Positions 44,706 through 53,093 are shown, counted from the stretch's first letter. The stretch is DNA of 64,000 nucleotides from Sulfuritalea sp. (GCA_023229545.1 JALNZB010000001.1:163960-227959), one strand, 5' to 3'. The notes: a model not told the origin generated them from the letters alone. Made by a program: numbers and translations.

Positions 44706-45215
44706 CTTACTTTAGCCCTGCCCCGCGAAGCCGATACAGTGGCATTGGGCGGCGCGCTGGTCGCCGGACTCCTGCCTGGCATGGTGATCTGGCTGGAAGG
44801 CGATCTCGGCGCGGGCAAGACCACGCTGGTGCGCGGGCTGTTGCGCGCGGCCGGTGACAGCGGTCCGGTCAAAAGCCCCACTTACACGCTGGTTGAAGTT
44901 CATGTGGTTTCTGGATTACACTTCTATCACTTTGATTTTTATAGATTCAACGATGCGGAAGAATATCTCGATGCCGGACTCGACGAATATTTTTCAGGAA
45001 GCGGAATTTGTCTGGTCGAATGGCCCGACAAGGCCGCGCCGTATCTGCCGCCCGCCGATATGCGAATCGAGTTGCGGGTGGCGCCGGGCGAAGCCGACGA
45101 GCAGCACGATGCGGACGCTGACATGGGCCGCATCGCCCGCATCACGGCGGTCAGTGCAAAGGGACGAACATGCCTGGCCGGCGTGAAGTCCTCAAGTTCG
45201 CCGCGGCCAGCCTGA
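44685..45215 (+). CDS. tsaE: tRNA threonylcarbamoyladenosine synthesis ATPase TsaE
   Basis: 176 residues from ATG 44685. P-loop LEGDLGAGKTTLVRGLL, then SPTYTLVEVH, FYHFDFYRFNDAEEY and CLVEWPDKA are TsaE landmarks. It works with TsaB and TsaD in t6A formation. DNA for residues about 72-110 (44901-45010) is much richer in A and T than its surroundings and uses rare-looking codons such as AGA. The C-terminal 15 residues overlap amiC in another frame and are probably not conserved. Confidence 0.92.
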   Translation: MATHLKHLTLALPREADTVALGGALVAGLLPGMVIWLEGDLGAGKTTLVRGLLRAAGDSGPVKSPTYTLVEVHVVSGLHFYHFDFYRFNDAEEYLDAGLDEYFSGSGICLVEWPDKAAPYLPPADMRIELRVAPGEADEQHDADADMGRIARITAVSAKGRTCLAGVKSSSSPRPA

Positions 45216-46444
45216 CGCTGCTGGTTTCAAGAGTCGGCGCTGGCGCCACGGCGGCCATCAGCATCCTCGCGGTGCGCGTCTGGCCTGCCCGCGACTACAC
45301 ACGGGTGACGCTGGAACACGATCAGGCCATCAAGTATTCGCATATGCTGGTGAAGGATCCGCAACGGCTGGTGCTGGACCTGGAAGGCGTCGAGTTCAAT
45401 TCGGTGTTGCAGATGCTGCCGTCGAAAGTGATCGACGCCGACCCCTACATCAAGCTGATCCGCGCCGGACGCAACAAGCCGGGCGTGGTGCGCGTCGTCA
45501 TCGAGCTCAAGGGCGAAGTCAAGCCGCAGGTGTTTTCCTTGCAGCCGATCGGCGAATACGGCCATCGGCTGGTGCTCGATCTGTATCCGCTGGAGCCGAT
45601 CGATCCTTTGATGGCGCTGCTGGAAAAGTCCGGCGAGTCGCCGTTGAAGGCAGAATCAGCGCTCGACGGCCACGCCAAAGCCGCCGAGCGTCCCGCCGAA
45701 AAGCCGGCGGAAAAGCCCGAGATTGCGCGCCTCGTGACCATTGTTCTCGATCCCGGCCACGGCGGCGAAGACCCCGGCGCGATCGGGCGCGGCGGCAGCC
45801 ATGAGAAGAACGTGACGCTGTCGGTGGCGCGGCGCTTGAAGGAAAAGATCGACGCCACGCCCAACATGCGCTCGGTGCTGACGCGCGACGGCGACTACTT
45901 CATCCCGCTGCATCAGCGGGTGCAGAAGGCGCGGCGGGTGCAGGCCGACCTGTTCGTTTCGGTGCATGCCGACGCCTTCATCAAGAGCACGGCGCGCGGT
46001 TCCAGCGTTTTCGTACTGTCCGAAACCGGTGCCTCCAGCTCGGCGGCGCGCTGGCTGGCGAACAAGGAAAACTCGGCCGACCTGGTGGGCGGCGTGAACA
46101 TCGGCGTCAAGGATCCTTACCTCGCCCGCACCCTGCTCGACCTGTCGCAGACGGCGACCATCAACGACAGCCTCAAGCTGGGCAAGCATGTGCTGGGCGA
46201 ACTGGGCCGCATCAATACGCTGCACAAGGGACAGGTCGAGCAGGCCGGCTTCGCCGTGCTGAAGGCGCCGGACATTCCCTCGATCCTGATCGAGACCGCC
46301 TTCATCTCCAATCCCGAAGAAGAAGCGCGCCTCAACGACGAGGCCTATCAGGACCGCATGGCCGAGGCCATCCTCAAGGGCCTCCGCCGCTACTTCGCGA
46401 AGAATCCGCCGCTGGCGAAATCGAAGCTGGCGCGGCTGGATTGA
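45170..46444 (+). CDS. amiC: N-acetylmuramoyl-L-alanine amidase with AMIN domain
   Basis: 424 residues. The N-terminus RREVLKFAAASLTLL looks like a Tat signal (twin arginine plus hydrophobic run). An AMIN domain (about 32-135) reads VRVWPARDYTRVTLEHD. The zinc amidase domain has VLDPGHGGEDPGAIG (zinc His), SVHADAFI (zinc His) and LIETAFISNPEEE (catalytic Glu). It splits septal peptidoglycan at division and is directed by the AMIN domain. It overlaps tsaE by 46 bases, a common pair. The signal-peptide end SRVGAGATAAIS is encoded by a repeat copy. Confidence 0.95.
   Translation: MPGRREVLKFAAASLTLLVSRVGAGATAAISILAVRVWPARDYTRVTLEHDQAIKYSHMLVKDPQRLVLDLEGVEFNSVLQMLPSKVIDADPYIKLIRAGRNKPGVVRVVIELKGEVKPQVFSLQPIGEYGHRLVLDLYPLEPIDPLMALLEKSGESPLKAESALDGHAKAAERPAEKPAEKPEIARLVTIVLDPGHGGEDPGAIGRGGSHEKNVTLSVARRLKEKIDATPNMRSVLTRDGDYFIPLHQRVQKARRVQADLFVSVHADAFIKSTARGSSVFVLSETGASSSAARWLANKENSADLVGGVNIGVKDPYLARTLLDLSQTATINDSLKLGKHVLGELGRINTLHKGQVEQAGFAVLKAPDIPSILIETAFISNPEEEARLNDEAYQDRMAEAILKGLRRYFAKNPPLAKSKLARLD
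45230..45253 (+). repeat. 24-base dispersed repeat, copy in amiC signal-peptide region
   Basis: 21 of 24 bases match. It is read in frame as RVGAGATA at the end of the signal peptide. Confidence 0.8.
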
Positions 46445-46450
46445 TATAAT
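46445..46450 (+). promoter_or_regulatory. -10 box before ribF
   Basis: TATAAT starts at 46445, overlapping the end of amiC, 29 bases before ATG 46479. No good -35 is seen. Confidence 0.4.
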
Positions 46451-46478
46451 CGACCGCTTTCCCTTCAGCTTCAACCCC

Positions 46479-47429
46479 ATGCAGGTTTTTCGCGGTGTTC
46501 CCGAACGGGCGACGACGTCTACGGTGCTCACCATCGGCAATTTCGATGGTGTGCACTGCGGTCATCGTGCGCTGCTGGCCGAATTGAGAGCCAAGGCGCG
46601 CGAGCTGGCGCTGCCGGCGACGGTGCTCACTTTCGAGCCGCTGCCACGCGAGCTGTTCGCCCCGGAGCAGGCGCCGGCGCGCCTGGCCAGCCTGCGCGAC
46701 AAGCTCGAATTGCTGGCCGATTGCGGCGTCGACCGGGTGCATGTCTGCCGCTTCGACCGCAAGCTGGCGGCGCTCACCGCCGAACAGTTCGTTGAACGCA
46801 TTCTGGTGCAGGGGCTGGCGGTGCGGCATCTGATCATCGGCGACGATTTCCGCTTCGGCAAGGGCCGCACCGGCGATTTCGCCTTTCTGCAGCGGGCGGG
46901 GCAGGTGCATGGCTTTGCGGTCGATGCCATGCGCACGGTTGATTGCAAAGGCGTTCGCGTTTCCAGTTCCGCCGTGCGCGAGGCGCTGGCGGAGGGCAAC
47001 ATCGAGCGCGCCGAAGAACTGCTGGGGCGCGCCTGGGTCATCGCCGGGCGGGTCATGCATGGCCGCAAGCTGGGCCGCACGCTCGGCTTTCCGACCCTGA
47101 ATATCCTGCTCAGGCGCAAGCGCCTGCCCTTGTCCGGCGTGTTTGCCGTCACCGTTTCCGGCATCGCCGCGCGACCGCTTCCCGGCGCGGCCAACATCGG
47201 TGTGCGCCCGACGCTGGCGGAAGGCCTCAAGCCGGTGCTGGAAGTTCATCTGCTGGATTTCGACCGCGATGTTTACGGCACTCACGTCGACGTAAATTTC
47301 CTGCACAAATTGCGCGACGAGGCCAGGTTCGAGTCGCCGGATGCACTCAAGGCGCAGATCGCCCGTGATGTCGCCGACGTGCGCGCCTATTTCACTACTC
47401 ACTCAATTAACGGCACCACCCATGGCTGA
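46479..47429 (+). CDS. ribF: bifunctional riboflavin kinase / FAD synthetase
   Basis: 316 residues. The N-terminal FMN adenylyltransferase domain has VLTIGNFDGVHCGHRALLAEL and RHLIIGDDFRFGKGRTGDF. The C-terminal flavokinase domain has GRTLGFPTLNI (G-x-P-T-x-N) and GAANIGVRPTL with LEVHLLDFDRDVYG. It makes FMN and then FAD. It overlaps ileS by 8 bases, the usual ribF-ileS-lspA-ispH order. Confidence 0.97.
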   Translation: MQVFRGVPERATTSTVLTIGNFDGVHCGHRALLAELRAKARELALPATVLTFEPLPRELFAPEQAPARLASLRDKLELLADCGVDRVHVCRFDRKLAALTAEQFVERILVQGLAVRHLIIGDDFRFGKGRTGDFAFLQRAGQVHGFAVDAMRTVDCKGVRVSSSAVREALAEGNIERAEELLGRAWVIAGRVMHGRKLGRTLGFPTLNILLRRKRLPLSGVFAVTVSGIAARPLPGAANIGVRPTLAEGLKPVLEVHLLDFDRDVYGTHVDVNFLHKLRDEARFESPDALKAQIARDVADVRAYFTTHSINGTTHG

Positions 47430-50232
47430 TTATCGCAAGACCCTCAACATGCCCGACACGCCCTTCCCGATGCGCGGCGATCTCGCCAAGCGCGAGCCGG
47501 GCTGGATCGCGGCGTGGCAGGAGCAAAGGCTCTACTGGAAAATCCGCGAGGCGGCCAAGGGGCGTCCGCGCTTTGTGCTGCACGACGGCCCGCCCTATGC
47601 CAATGGCGATATTCACATCGGCCACGCGGTGAACAAGATTCTCAAGGACATCATCGTCCGCGCCAAGACGCTGGCCGGTTTCGATGCGCCCTATGTGCCG
47701 GGCTGGGACTGTCACGGCCTGCCCATCGAGCACCAGATCGAAAAGACCCACGGCAAGCACCTGCCTGCCGACCAGGCCCGCGAGCTGTGCCGCAGCTTCG
47801 CCGCCGAGCAGGTGGAACGGCAGAAGAAGGACTTCATTCGCCTCGGCGTGCTCGGCGACTGGGACCATCCCTATCTCACCATGGCCTTCAGGAACGAGGC
47901 CGACGAGATTCGCTCGGTAGGCGACCTGTACCGGACCGGCTATCTGTTCAAGGGTCTCAAGCCGGTGAATTGGTGCTTCGACTGCGGTTCGGCGCTGGCC
48001 GAGGCCGAGGTCGAGTACCAGGACAAGAAATCGCCGGCCATCGATGTCGGCTTCCGCCTCGATGCCGCCGAGCGCGGTCGCGTCGCCCATGCTTTCGGCA
48101 TTACGGAAATGCCGGAAGGCGACTGCTGGACGGTGATCTGGACCACCACGCCGTGGACCATTCCCGCCAATCAGGCGCTCAACATGCATCCGGACTTCAC
48201 CTATGAACTGGTGCAGACGCCGCGCGGCTGCCTGATCCTCGCCGCCGAACTGCGCGCGGCGGCGCTGCTGCGCTACGGCCTCGCAGGCGAAGTGCTGGGC
48301 GCCTGCCAGGGCGCGGCGCTGGCACAGGTGGTGTTTCGCCATCCGATTTATGACCGCGCCTCGCCGGTGTATCTGGGCGAGTACGTCACGCTCGACACCG
48401 GCACCGGCATCGTGCACAGCGCGCCAGCTTATGGTCTGGAGGACTACGATTCCTGCAAGAAGCACGGCATGCACAACGACGAGATCCTCACCCCGGTGCA
48501 GGGCGACGGCGTGTTCGCGGCGAGCCTGCCATATTTCGGCGGCATGTATGTGTGGAAGGCCAATGCGGCCATCGTCGAGAAGCTGGCCGAGGTCGGCAGC
48601 CTGTTCGCCAGCAGCGAGATCACCCATAGCTACATGCATTGCTGGCGACACAAGACGCCGATCATTTACCGCGCCACCACTCAGTGGTTTGTGGGCATGG
48701 ATCGGGTGCCTGCGGAAGGCGAAGGCAGCTTGCGCGACAAGGCGCTGGCCGCCGTCGAGGCGACCAAGTTCTATCCCGACTGGGGCAAGGCACGCTTGCA
48801 CGCCATGATCGCCAACCGGCCCGACTGGTGCGTTTCGCGCCAGCGCAACTGGGGCGTGCCGATCCCTTTCTTCCTGCACAAGGAGACCGGTGAGCCGCAT
48901 CCGCGCACGCTGGAACTGATCGAAGCCGTGGCCAAGCGCGTCGAACAGGAAGGCATCGACGCCTGGTTCAAACTCGATGCCGCCGAACTGCTCGGCGCCG
49001 AAGCGAGCCAGTACGACAAGATGCGCGATACGCTGGATGTCTGGTTCGATTCCGGCACCACGCACCGCACCGTGCTGCGCGGCTCTCACGCCGAGGCCCT
49101 GGCCTGGCCGGCCGACCTCTACCTCGAAGGCTCCGACCAGCATCGCGGCTGGTTTCATTCCAGCTTGCTCACCGTTGCCGCCTTCGATGGCCGCGCGCCC
49201 TACCAGGCGCTGCTGACTCACGGCTTCGTCGTCGATGGCAAGGGCATGAAGATGTCCAAGTCGAAGGGCAACGTGGTCGCGCCGCAGAAAATTTCCGACA
49301 CGCTCGGCGCCGAAATCCTGCGCCTGTGGGTGGCCAGCACCGACTACTCGGGCGAACTGTCCATCGACGAAAAGACCATCCTGCCGCGCGTCGTCGAGGT
49401 CTATCGCCGGCTGCGCAACACCCTGCGCTTCCTGCTCGCCAACACCGCCGACTTTGACGCAGGGGTAAAGATGCTGCCGCCCGCCGAATGGCTGGAAGTC
49501 GATCGCTACGCCCTTGCGCTGACGCGCCGCCTGCAAGCGCAATGCACCGCCGACTACGAGCGCTTCGAGTTCCACAAGGTGGTGCAGGCGCTGATGAATT
49601 TCTGTTCCGAAGACCTCGGCGCTTTCTACCTCGACATCCTCAAGGACCGGCTCTACACCGCCGCCGAAAACTCCCGCGCCCGCCGTTCGGCGCAGAGTGC
49701 GCTGTGGCATATCCTGCAAACCGTAACGCGGTTGATGGCGCCCATCCTCTCCTTCACTGCCGAGGAAATCTGGACGACGCTCAAGCAAGGCGAAAGCGTG
49801 ATGCTCTCAACCTGGCATCAACTGCCGGAACAGGCCGAAGAGTCGGCGCTGGTGACACGGTGGCAAGCGCTTCGCGCCGTGCGCGGCGAGGTTTCCCGGG
49901 TGCTGGAAGACGTGCGCGGCACTGGCGGCATCGGCTCCTCGCTGCAAGCCGAGGTCAGCCTGCGCGTCGAGGCGGAGCCTTACGATCTGCTGGCTTCGCT
50001 CGGCGACGACCTCAAGTTCGTTTTCATCTGCTCGAAGGTGAAATTGCAGAAAGTCGGCGCTGGTGAGGCGGCGACGAATGCGGCGATTTCAGCAACGCCC
50101 AGCCCTCACGCCAAGTGTGCGCGCTGCTGGCACTGGCGCGAGGATGTCGGCCAGGACGCGGCTCATCCCGAGCTGTGCGGTCGCTGCGTCTCGAATCTTC
50201 ATGGCGCCGGCGAGGCGCGCGAGTTTGCTTAA
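47422..50232 (+). CDS. ileS: isoleucyl-tRNA synthetase
   Basis: 936 residues from ATG 47422. HIGH motif in GDIHIGHAVNKILKD, KMSKS in GKGMKMSKSKGNVV, editing-domain parts TTTPWTIPANQALN, and a C-terminal zinc ribbon CARCWHWREDVGQD...CGRCV. It charges tRNA-Ile. Two repeat copies lie within its last 400 bases, read as EESALVTRW and KVGAGEAA in the C-terminal region, which is poorly conserved between the anticodon domain and the zinc ribbon. A third, diverged copy overlaps its stop. Confidence 0.98.
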   Translation: MADYRKTLNMPDTPFPMRGDLAKREPGWIAAWQEQRLYWKIREAAKGRPRFVLHDGPPYANGDIHIGHAVNKILKDIIVRAKTLAGFDAPYVPGWDCHGLPIEHQIEKTHGKHLPADQARELCRSFAAEQVERQKKDFIRLGVLGDWDHPYLTMAFRNEADEIRSVGDLYRTGYLFKGLKPVNWCFDCGSALAEAEVEYQDKKSPAIDVGFRLDAAERGRVAHAFGITEMPEGDCWTVIWTTTPWTIPANQALNMHPDFTYELVQTPRGCLILAAELRAAALLRYGLAGEVLGACQGAALAQVVFRHPIYDRASPVYLGEYVTLDTGTGIVHSAPAYGLEDYDSCKKHGMHNDEILTPVQGDGVFAASLPYFGGMYVWKANAAIVEKLAEVGSLFASSEITHSYMHCWRHKTPIIYRATTQWFVGMDRVPAEGEGSLRDKALAAVEATKFYPDWGKARLHAMIANRPDWCVSRQRNWGVPIPFFLHKETGEPHPRTLELIEAVAKRVEQEGIDAWFKLDAAELLGAEASQYDKMRDTLDVWFDSGTTHRTVLRGSHAEALAWPADLYLEGSDQHRGWFHSSLLTVAAFDGRAPYQALLTHGFVVDGKGMKMSKSKGNVVAPQKISDTLGAEILRLWVASTDYSGELSIDEKTILPRVVEVYRRLRNTLRFLLANTADFDAGVKMLPPAEWLEVDRYALALTRRLQAQCTADYERFEFHKVVQALMNFCSEDLGAFYLDILKDRLYTAAENSRARRSAQSALWHILQTVTRLMAPILSFTAEEIWTTLKQGESVMLSTWHQLPEQAEESALVTRWQALRAVRGEVSRVLEDVRGTGGIGSSLQAEVSLRVEAEPYDLLASLGDDLKFVFICSKVKLQKVGAGEAATNAAISATPSPHAKCARCWHWREDVGQDAAHPELCGRCVSNLHGAGEAREFA
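49839..49862 (+). repeat. 24-base dispersed repeat, copy 1 in ileS
   Basis: 19 of 24 bases match, read in the second frame as ESALVTRW. Confidence 0.65.
50050..50073 (+). repeat. 24-base dispersed repeat, copy 2 in ileS
   Basis: 21 of 24 bases match, read as KVGAGEAA. Confidence 0.8.
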
Positions 50233-50710
50233 GTCGGCGCCGACGCTCGGTCGCTGGCTGGCGCTGGCGGCGCTGGTGCTGATTCTTGACCAGGCCAGCA
50301 AGGCCTGGGTGCTGGTGAGCTTTCGCCTGATGGAAAGCCAGGTCGTGACGCCCTTCTTCAATCTCGTTCTGGTCTTCAACAGCGGCGCGGCGTTCAGCTT
50401 TCTGGCCGGCGCCGGCGGTTGGCAGAAGTGGTTTTTCGTGGCCCTCGCGCTGGGCATTTCGCTCTGGCTGCTCGGCTTGTTGCGCCGTCACGCTGCCGAG
50501 CGCCTGTTGCCGGTCGCCCTGTCGCTGATCCTGGGCGGCGCCATCGGCAATGTCATCGACCGCCTGCGTTTCGACGCGGTGGTGGATTTTCTGGACTTTC
50601 ATGTTGCGGGCTATCACTGGCCGGCCTTCAACGTCGCCGATTCGGCTATCACCGTCGGTGTCGTGCTGATGCTCTGGCACCAGTTCCGTTGCGGCAAGGA
50701 AACCCGATGA
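50201..50710 (+). CDS. lspA: lipoprotein signal peptidase
   Basis: About 169 residues from ATG 50201, overlapping ileS by 32 bases; a TTG at 50225 is an alternative. Four membrane segments are visible. The aspartyl active site is in GGAIGNVIDRLRF and FNVADSAITVG, the two conserved Asp of signal peptidase II. FNSGAAFSFL is the family N-x-G-A-A-F motif. It cleaves prolipoproteins before the lipidated Cys. The N-terminal LLKSAPTLGRWLAL spans a diverged repeat. Confidence 0.95.
   Translation: MAPARRASLLKSAPTLGRWLALAALVLILDQASKAWVLVSFRLMESQVVTPFFNLVLVFNSGAAFSFLAGAGGWQKWFFVALALGISLWLLGLLRRHAAERLLPVALSLILGGAIGNVIDRLRFDAVVDFLDFHVAGYHWPAFNVADSAITVGVVLMLWHQFRCGKETR
50230..50253 (+). repeat. 24-base dispersed repeat, core-only copy at ileS/lspA junction
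   Basis: The first 11 bases after T match the core AAGTCGGCGC; only 16 of 24 match overall. It covers the ileS stop codon and is read in lspA as LKSAPTLG. Confidence 0.4.
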
Positions 50711-51636
50711 ACATCCTGCTCGCCAATCCAAGGGGTTTCTGTGCCGGCGTCGAGCGGGCCATCGCCATTGTCGAACGGGCGCTGGAAAAGTTCGGCGCGC
50801 CGATCTATGTGCGGCACGAGGTGGTGCATAACCGTTACGTGGTCGATGGCCTCAAGGCCAAGGGCGCCGTGTTTGTCGAAGACTTGGCCGAGGTGCCGGA
50901 CGGCGCCACGGTGATTTTCAGCGCCCACGGCGTGCCGCAGTCGGTGCGACTGGCCGCCGCCGCGCGCGGTCTGAAGGTGTTCGATGCCACCTGCCCGCTG
51001 GTCACCAAAGTGCATCTTGAGGTTTCGCGCCTGCACCGGCAGGGCTACGAGATCGTCATGATCGGGCACAAGGGGCACCCCGAAGTCGAGGGCACCATGG
51101 GCCAGGCGACCGGTCGCATGTATCTGGTGGAAGGCGTCGCCGATGTGGCGCAACTGGAGGCCGGCGCCGGTGCGGCGCCGCTGGCCTACGTGACGCAGAC
51201 CACGCTGTCGATGGACGACGCGCAGGCGGTGGTCGCCGCGTTGCGCGAGCGCTTTCCCGGCATCGTCGGGCCGAAAAAGGATGACATCTGTTACGCCACG
51301 CAAAACCGCCAGGATGCGGTCAAGGCCATGGTCGGCCGGGTCGATGTGGTGATCGTGGTCGGCTCGAAGAACAGTTCCAACTCCAACCGCCTGCGCGAGG
51401 TCGCGGCCATCGGCGGCATTCCGGCGTATCTGGTGGATGGGGCGGAGCAGATCGATGCACAGTGGTTTGCCGGCAAGCCACGGGTGGGCGTCACGGCTGG
51501 CGCGTCGGCGCCCGAAGTGCTGGTCAGTGGAGTGGTGGAACGCTTGCAGGCGTTCGGCGTTGCCGGCATCGAAACCCTGGACGGGGTCGACGAGAACGTT
51601 TACTTTCCGCTGCCGAAGGAACTGCTGGGCGAGTAG
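50707..51636 (+). CDS. ispH: 4-hydroxy-3-methylbut-2-enyl diphosphate reductase
   Basis: 309 residues from ATG 50707 (ATGA overlap with lspA). MNILLANPRGFCAGVERAI supplies the first Fe-S Cys, VFDATCPLVTKVH the second, and DDICYATQNRQDA the third. GSKNSSNSNRLREVA and TAGASAPEVLV are substrate-binding. It makes IPP and DMAPP in the last step of the MEP isoprenoid route. Confidence 0.97.
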   Translation: MNILLANPRGFCAGVERAIAIVERALEKFGAPIYVRHEVVHNRYVVDGLKAKGAVFVEDLAEVPDGATVIFSAHGVPQSVRLAAAARGLKVFDATCPLVTKVHLEVSRLHRQGYEIVMIGHKGHPEVEGTMGQATGRMYLVEGVADVAQLEAGAGAAPLAYVTQTTLSMDDAQAVVAALRERFPGIVGPKKDDICYATQNRQDAVKAMVGRVDVVIVVGSKNSSNSNRLREVAAIGGIPAYLVDGAEQIDAQWFAGKPRVGVTAGASAPEVLVSGVVERLQAFGVAGIETLDGVDENVYFPLPKELLGE

Positions 51637-51692
51637 GTGGATGTGCGGCCTGATCCCGGTTGTTGCTGTTTTTCCCGCTGCCTGCACGATCC

Positions 51693-51716
51693 CGCCGTCC
51701 CGCCAGCGCCGACTTT
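51693..51716 (-). repeat. 24-base dispersed repeat, consensus-identical intergenic copy
   Basis: All 24 bases match the consensus I derived. It lies between the ispH stop and the 3' end of hepT. Confidence 0.9.
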
Positions 51717-51741
51717 CACGTCTGACGGCAATTGGCGGAAC

Positions 51742-52155
51742 TTACGGCAAGGCTTGTTGCAGTAGCAGGCGCGCGAAGGCGCGCAGGTCGCCGAGGCGCT
51801 CGGCAAGAATGTCGCGCAGGATGTCGATATCGAGTTCCTGGTAGTTGTGCACCACCACGTTGCGAAAGCCGACCATGGCGACGAGTCTGCGACCCAGTTC
51901 GTCATCAAGCAGGCCAGTCTTGACCAGCATCTCGAAAGCCTGACGGCTTTCGGTCGGAATCCCCAGCTTGTGGATGCGCACCAGATGCATGGCCGCGTCG
52001 ATGCTTGCCTCGCAGACACGTTGCAGGTTTAGCACGAGCGCATCCTGACGCGTAAAGTTCGTCGCCAGTTCGTCCTCGTGGCCGACGTATTCTTCTTCGA
52101 TACGCTTCAGGCAGCGTTCGATAATGCCTGCCTTGCCGAGCAGCACTTCATCCAT
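51742..52155 (-). CDS. hepT: HEPN-domain toxin HepT-like (DUF86)
   Basis: 137 residues, all helical. The RX4HxY motif of HEPN RNases is intact as FRNVVVHNYQ, and family members have the Tyr AMPylated by MntA. Start MDEVLLGKAGIIERCLKRIEEEY is the typical DUF86 N-terminus. The toxin is an RNase acting on tRNA or mRNA when unmodified. Its upstream partner overlaps by 8 bases. The position right after the MSHA operon, on the same strand, suggests an acquired module. Confidence 0.9.
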   Translation of the reverse strand: MDEVLLGKAGIIERCLKRIEEEYVGHEDELATNFTRQDALVLNLQRVCEASIDAAMHLVRIHKLGIPTESRQAFEMLVKTGLLDDELGRRLVAMVGFRNVVVHNYQELDIDILRDILAERLGDLRAFARLLLQQALP

Positions 52156-52579
52156 GAATAGTGCCCCGCACGCGCACGTCGTCCAGAATGCCTCGGCGCG
52201 CCTCGTTCAGGTAGGCATAGTCGGAGAGCACGCGCGAATCGTATTCCTCCGCGACAGCGGAGTTCGCCGCGAACAGGCGCACGCCGCAGGTAACGATCTG
52301 CACCCGCAGGGTCACCGGCAAGCGACGTATGTCGTTGAGGTCGATCTCCCGACCGGTCAGCCGCGCAAGTTCGGCGGCAAGTCGGTACTGCGTCGCGAAA
52401 TCGAGGGGCGCATCGGCCAGAACCGCCAGATCGATGTCGCTCTCCGTACGTTCGTAAATTCCGCCCGCGCTGCCATAGCGATACACCGCCTGAAGACCAG
52501 GCATGCCGGCGCGCAAGGTGGAGACGATTTCGTCATCCAGCGCTGTAATCTCGACAGGGGAGGCTATTGGCAAAGACAT
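52148..52579 (-). CDS. mntA: MntA-like nucleotidyltransferase antitoxin
   Basis: 143 residues from ATG 52579. The minimal nucleotidyltransferase motif is complete: RYGSAGGIYERTESDIDLAVL (quoted by GSAGG and ESDIDLAVL), that is G-S-x10-D-x-D, with a third Asp in REIDLNDIRR. MntA antitoxins add AMP units to the HepT tyrosine and so disarm it. It precedes hepT, the standard order. Confidence 0.9.
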   Translation of the reverse strand: MSLPIASPVEITALDDEIVSTLRAGMPGLQAVYRYGSAGGIYERTESDIDLAVLADAPLDFATQYRLAAELARLTGREIDLNDIRRLPVTLRVQIVTCGVRLFAANSAVAEEYDSRVLSDYAYLNEARRGILDDVRVRGTIHG

Positions 52580-52616
52580 GGTCAATTCATAGGCGATGCG
52601 TTGCGCGGATTATAGT

Positions 52617-52640
52617 CACCGTCCCGCCAGCGCCGACTTC
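52617..52640 (-). repeat. 24-base dispersed repeat, intergenic copy after mshP
   Basis: 22 of 24 bases match. It begins 10 bases after the mshP stop, in the same orientation. Confidence 0.85.
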
Positions 52641-52649
52641 TTCGTGCGC

Positions 52650-53093
52650 TCAAAAGGAAACCGTTAGGCGGCGTTCGACGTAGAGAGGGCCGGGAACCGT
52701 AGTTCCGCTCGTGTCTGTGTTCGGACAGCTTCCTGTGGAGTTTGCTTGGCTGCATGCGGTCGAAACGATGGTGAAGACCGTAGGGCCACCGTACGTGCTC
52801 GCAGTCGTGGGGTTGTCGCAAGTTACCGTTACGGTGAAACCAAACACCAGGAACGATCCATTGGCCGCACAGGCCGCATACGTCGGAGGGTTAGCACGCT
52901 GCAAAGGAAGCTGCTGATACAACCCCCACTCAATCCCCGCCCGCGCTGCCTGATAGGCGCGCACGCCCTGCACATCCAGCGCCGAACCGATATGCTGGCT
53001 GGTAGAAACGCTGACGATGAACGCCCCCAGTGCCGCCAGCACGACAAGAATGAAAATGGCCGAGACGATGGCGAAGCCGCGCAGTTGTTTCAT
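52650..53093 (-). CDS. mshP: MSHA biogenesis protein MshP-like
   Basis: 147 residues. It starts MKQLRGFAIVSAIFILVVLAAL, a type IV prepilin-like N-terminus without the canonical Glu at position +5, followed by QGVRAYQAARAGIEWGLYQQ. The last stretch is the MshP/PilX-family signature. It would be an accessory minor pilin at the inner membrane or pilus tip. ATGA overlap with mshO. It is the last gene of the mshC-D-O-P run. Confidence 0.9.
   Translation of the reverse strand: MKQLRGFAIVSAIFILVVLAALGAFIVSVSTSQHIGSALDVQGVRAYQAARAGIEWGLYQQLPLQRANPPTYAACAANGSFLVFGFTVTVTCDNPTTASTYGGPTVFTIVSTACSQANSTGSCPNTDTSGTTVPGPLYVERRLTVSF

Noticed and set aside
47407..49788. Long open frame (about 790 codons) opposite ileS
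   Set aside because: Antisense shadow of ileS with no recognisable motif.
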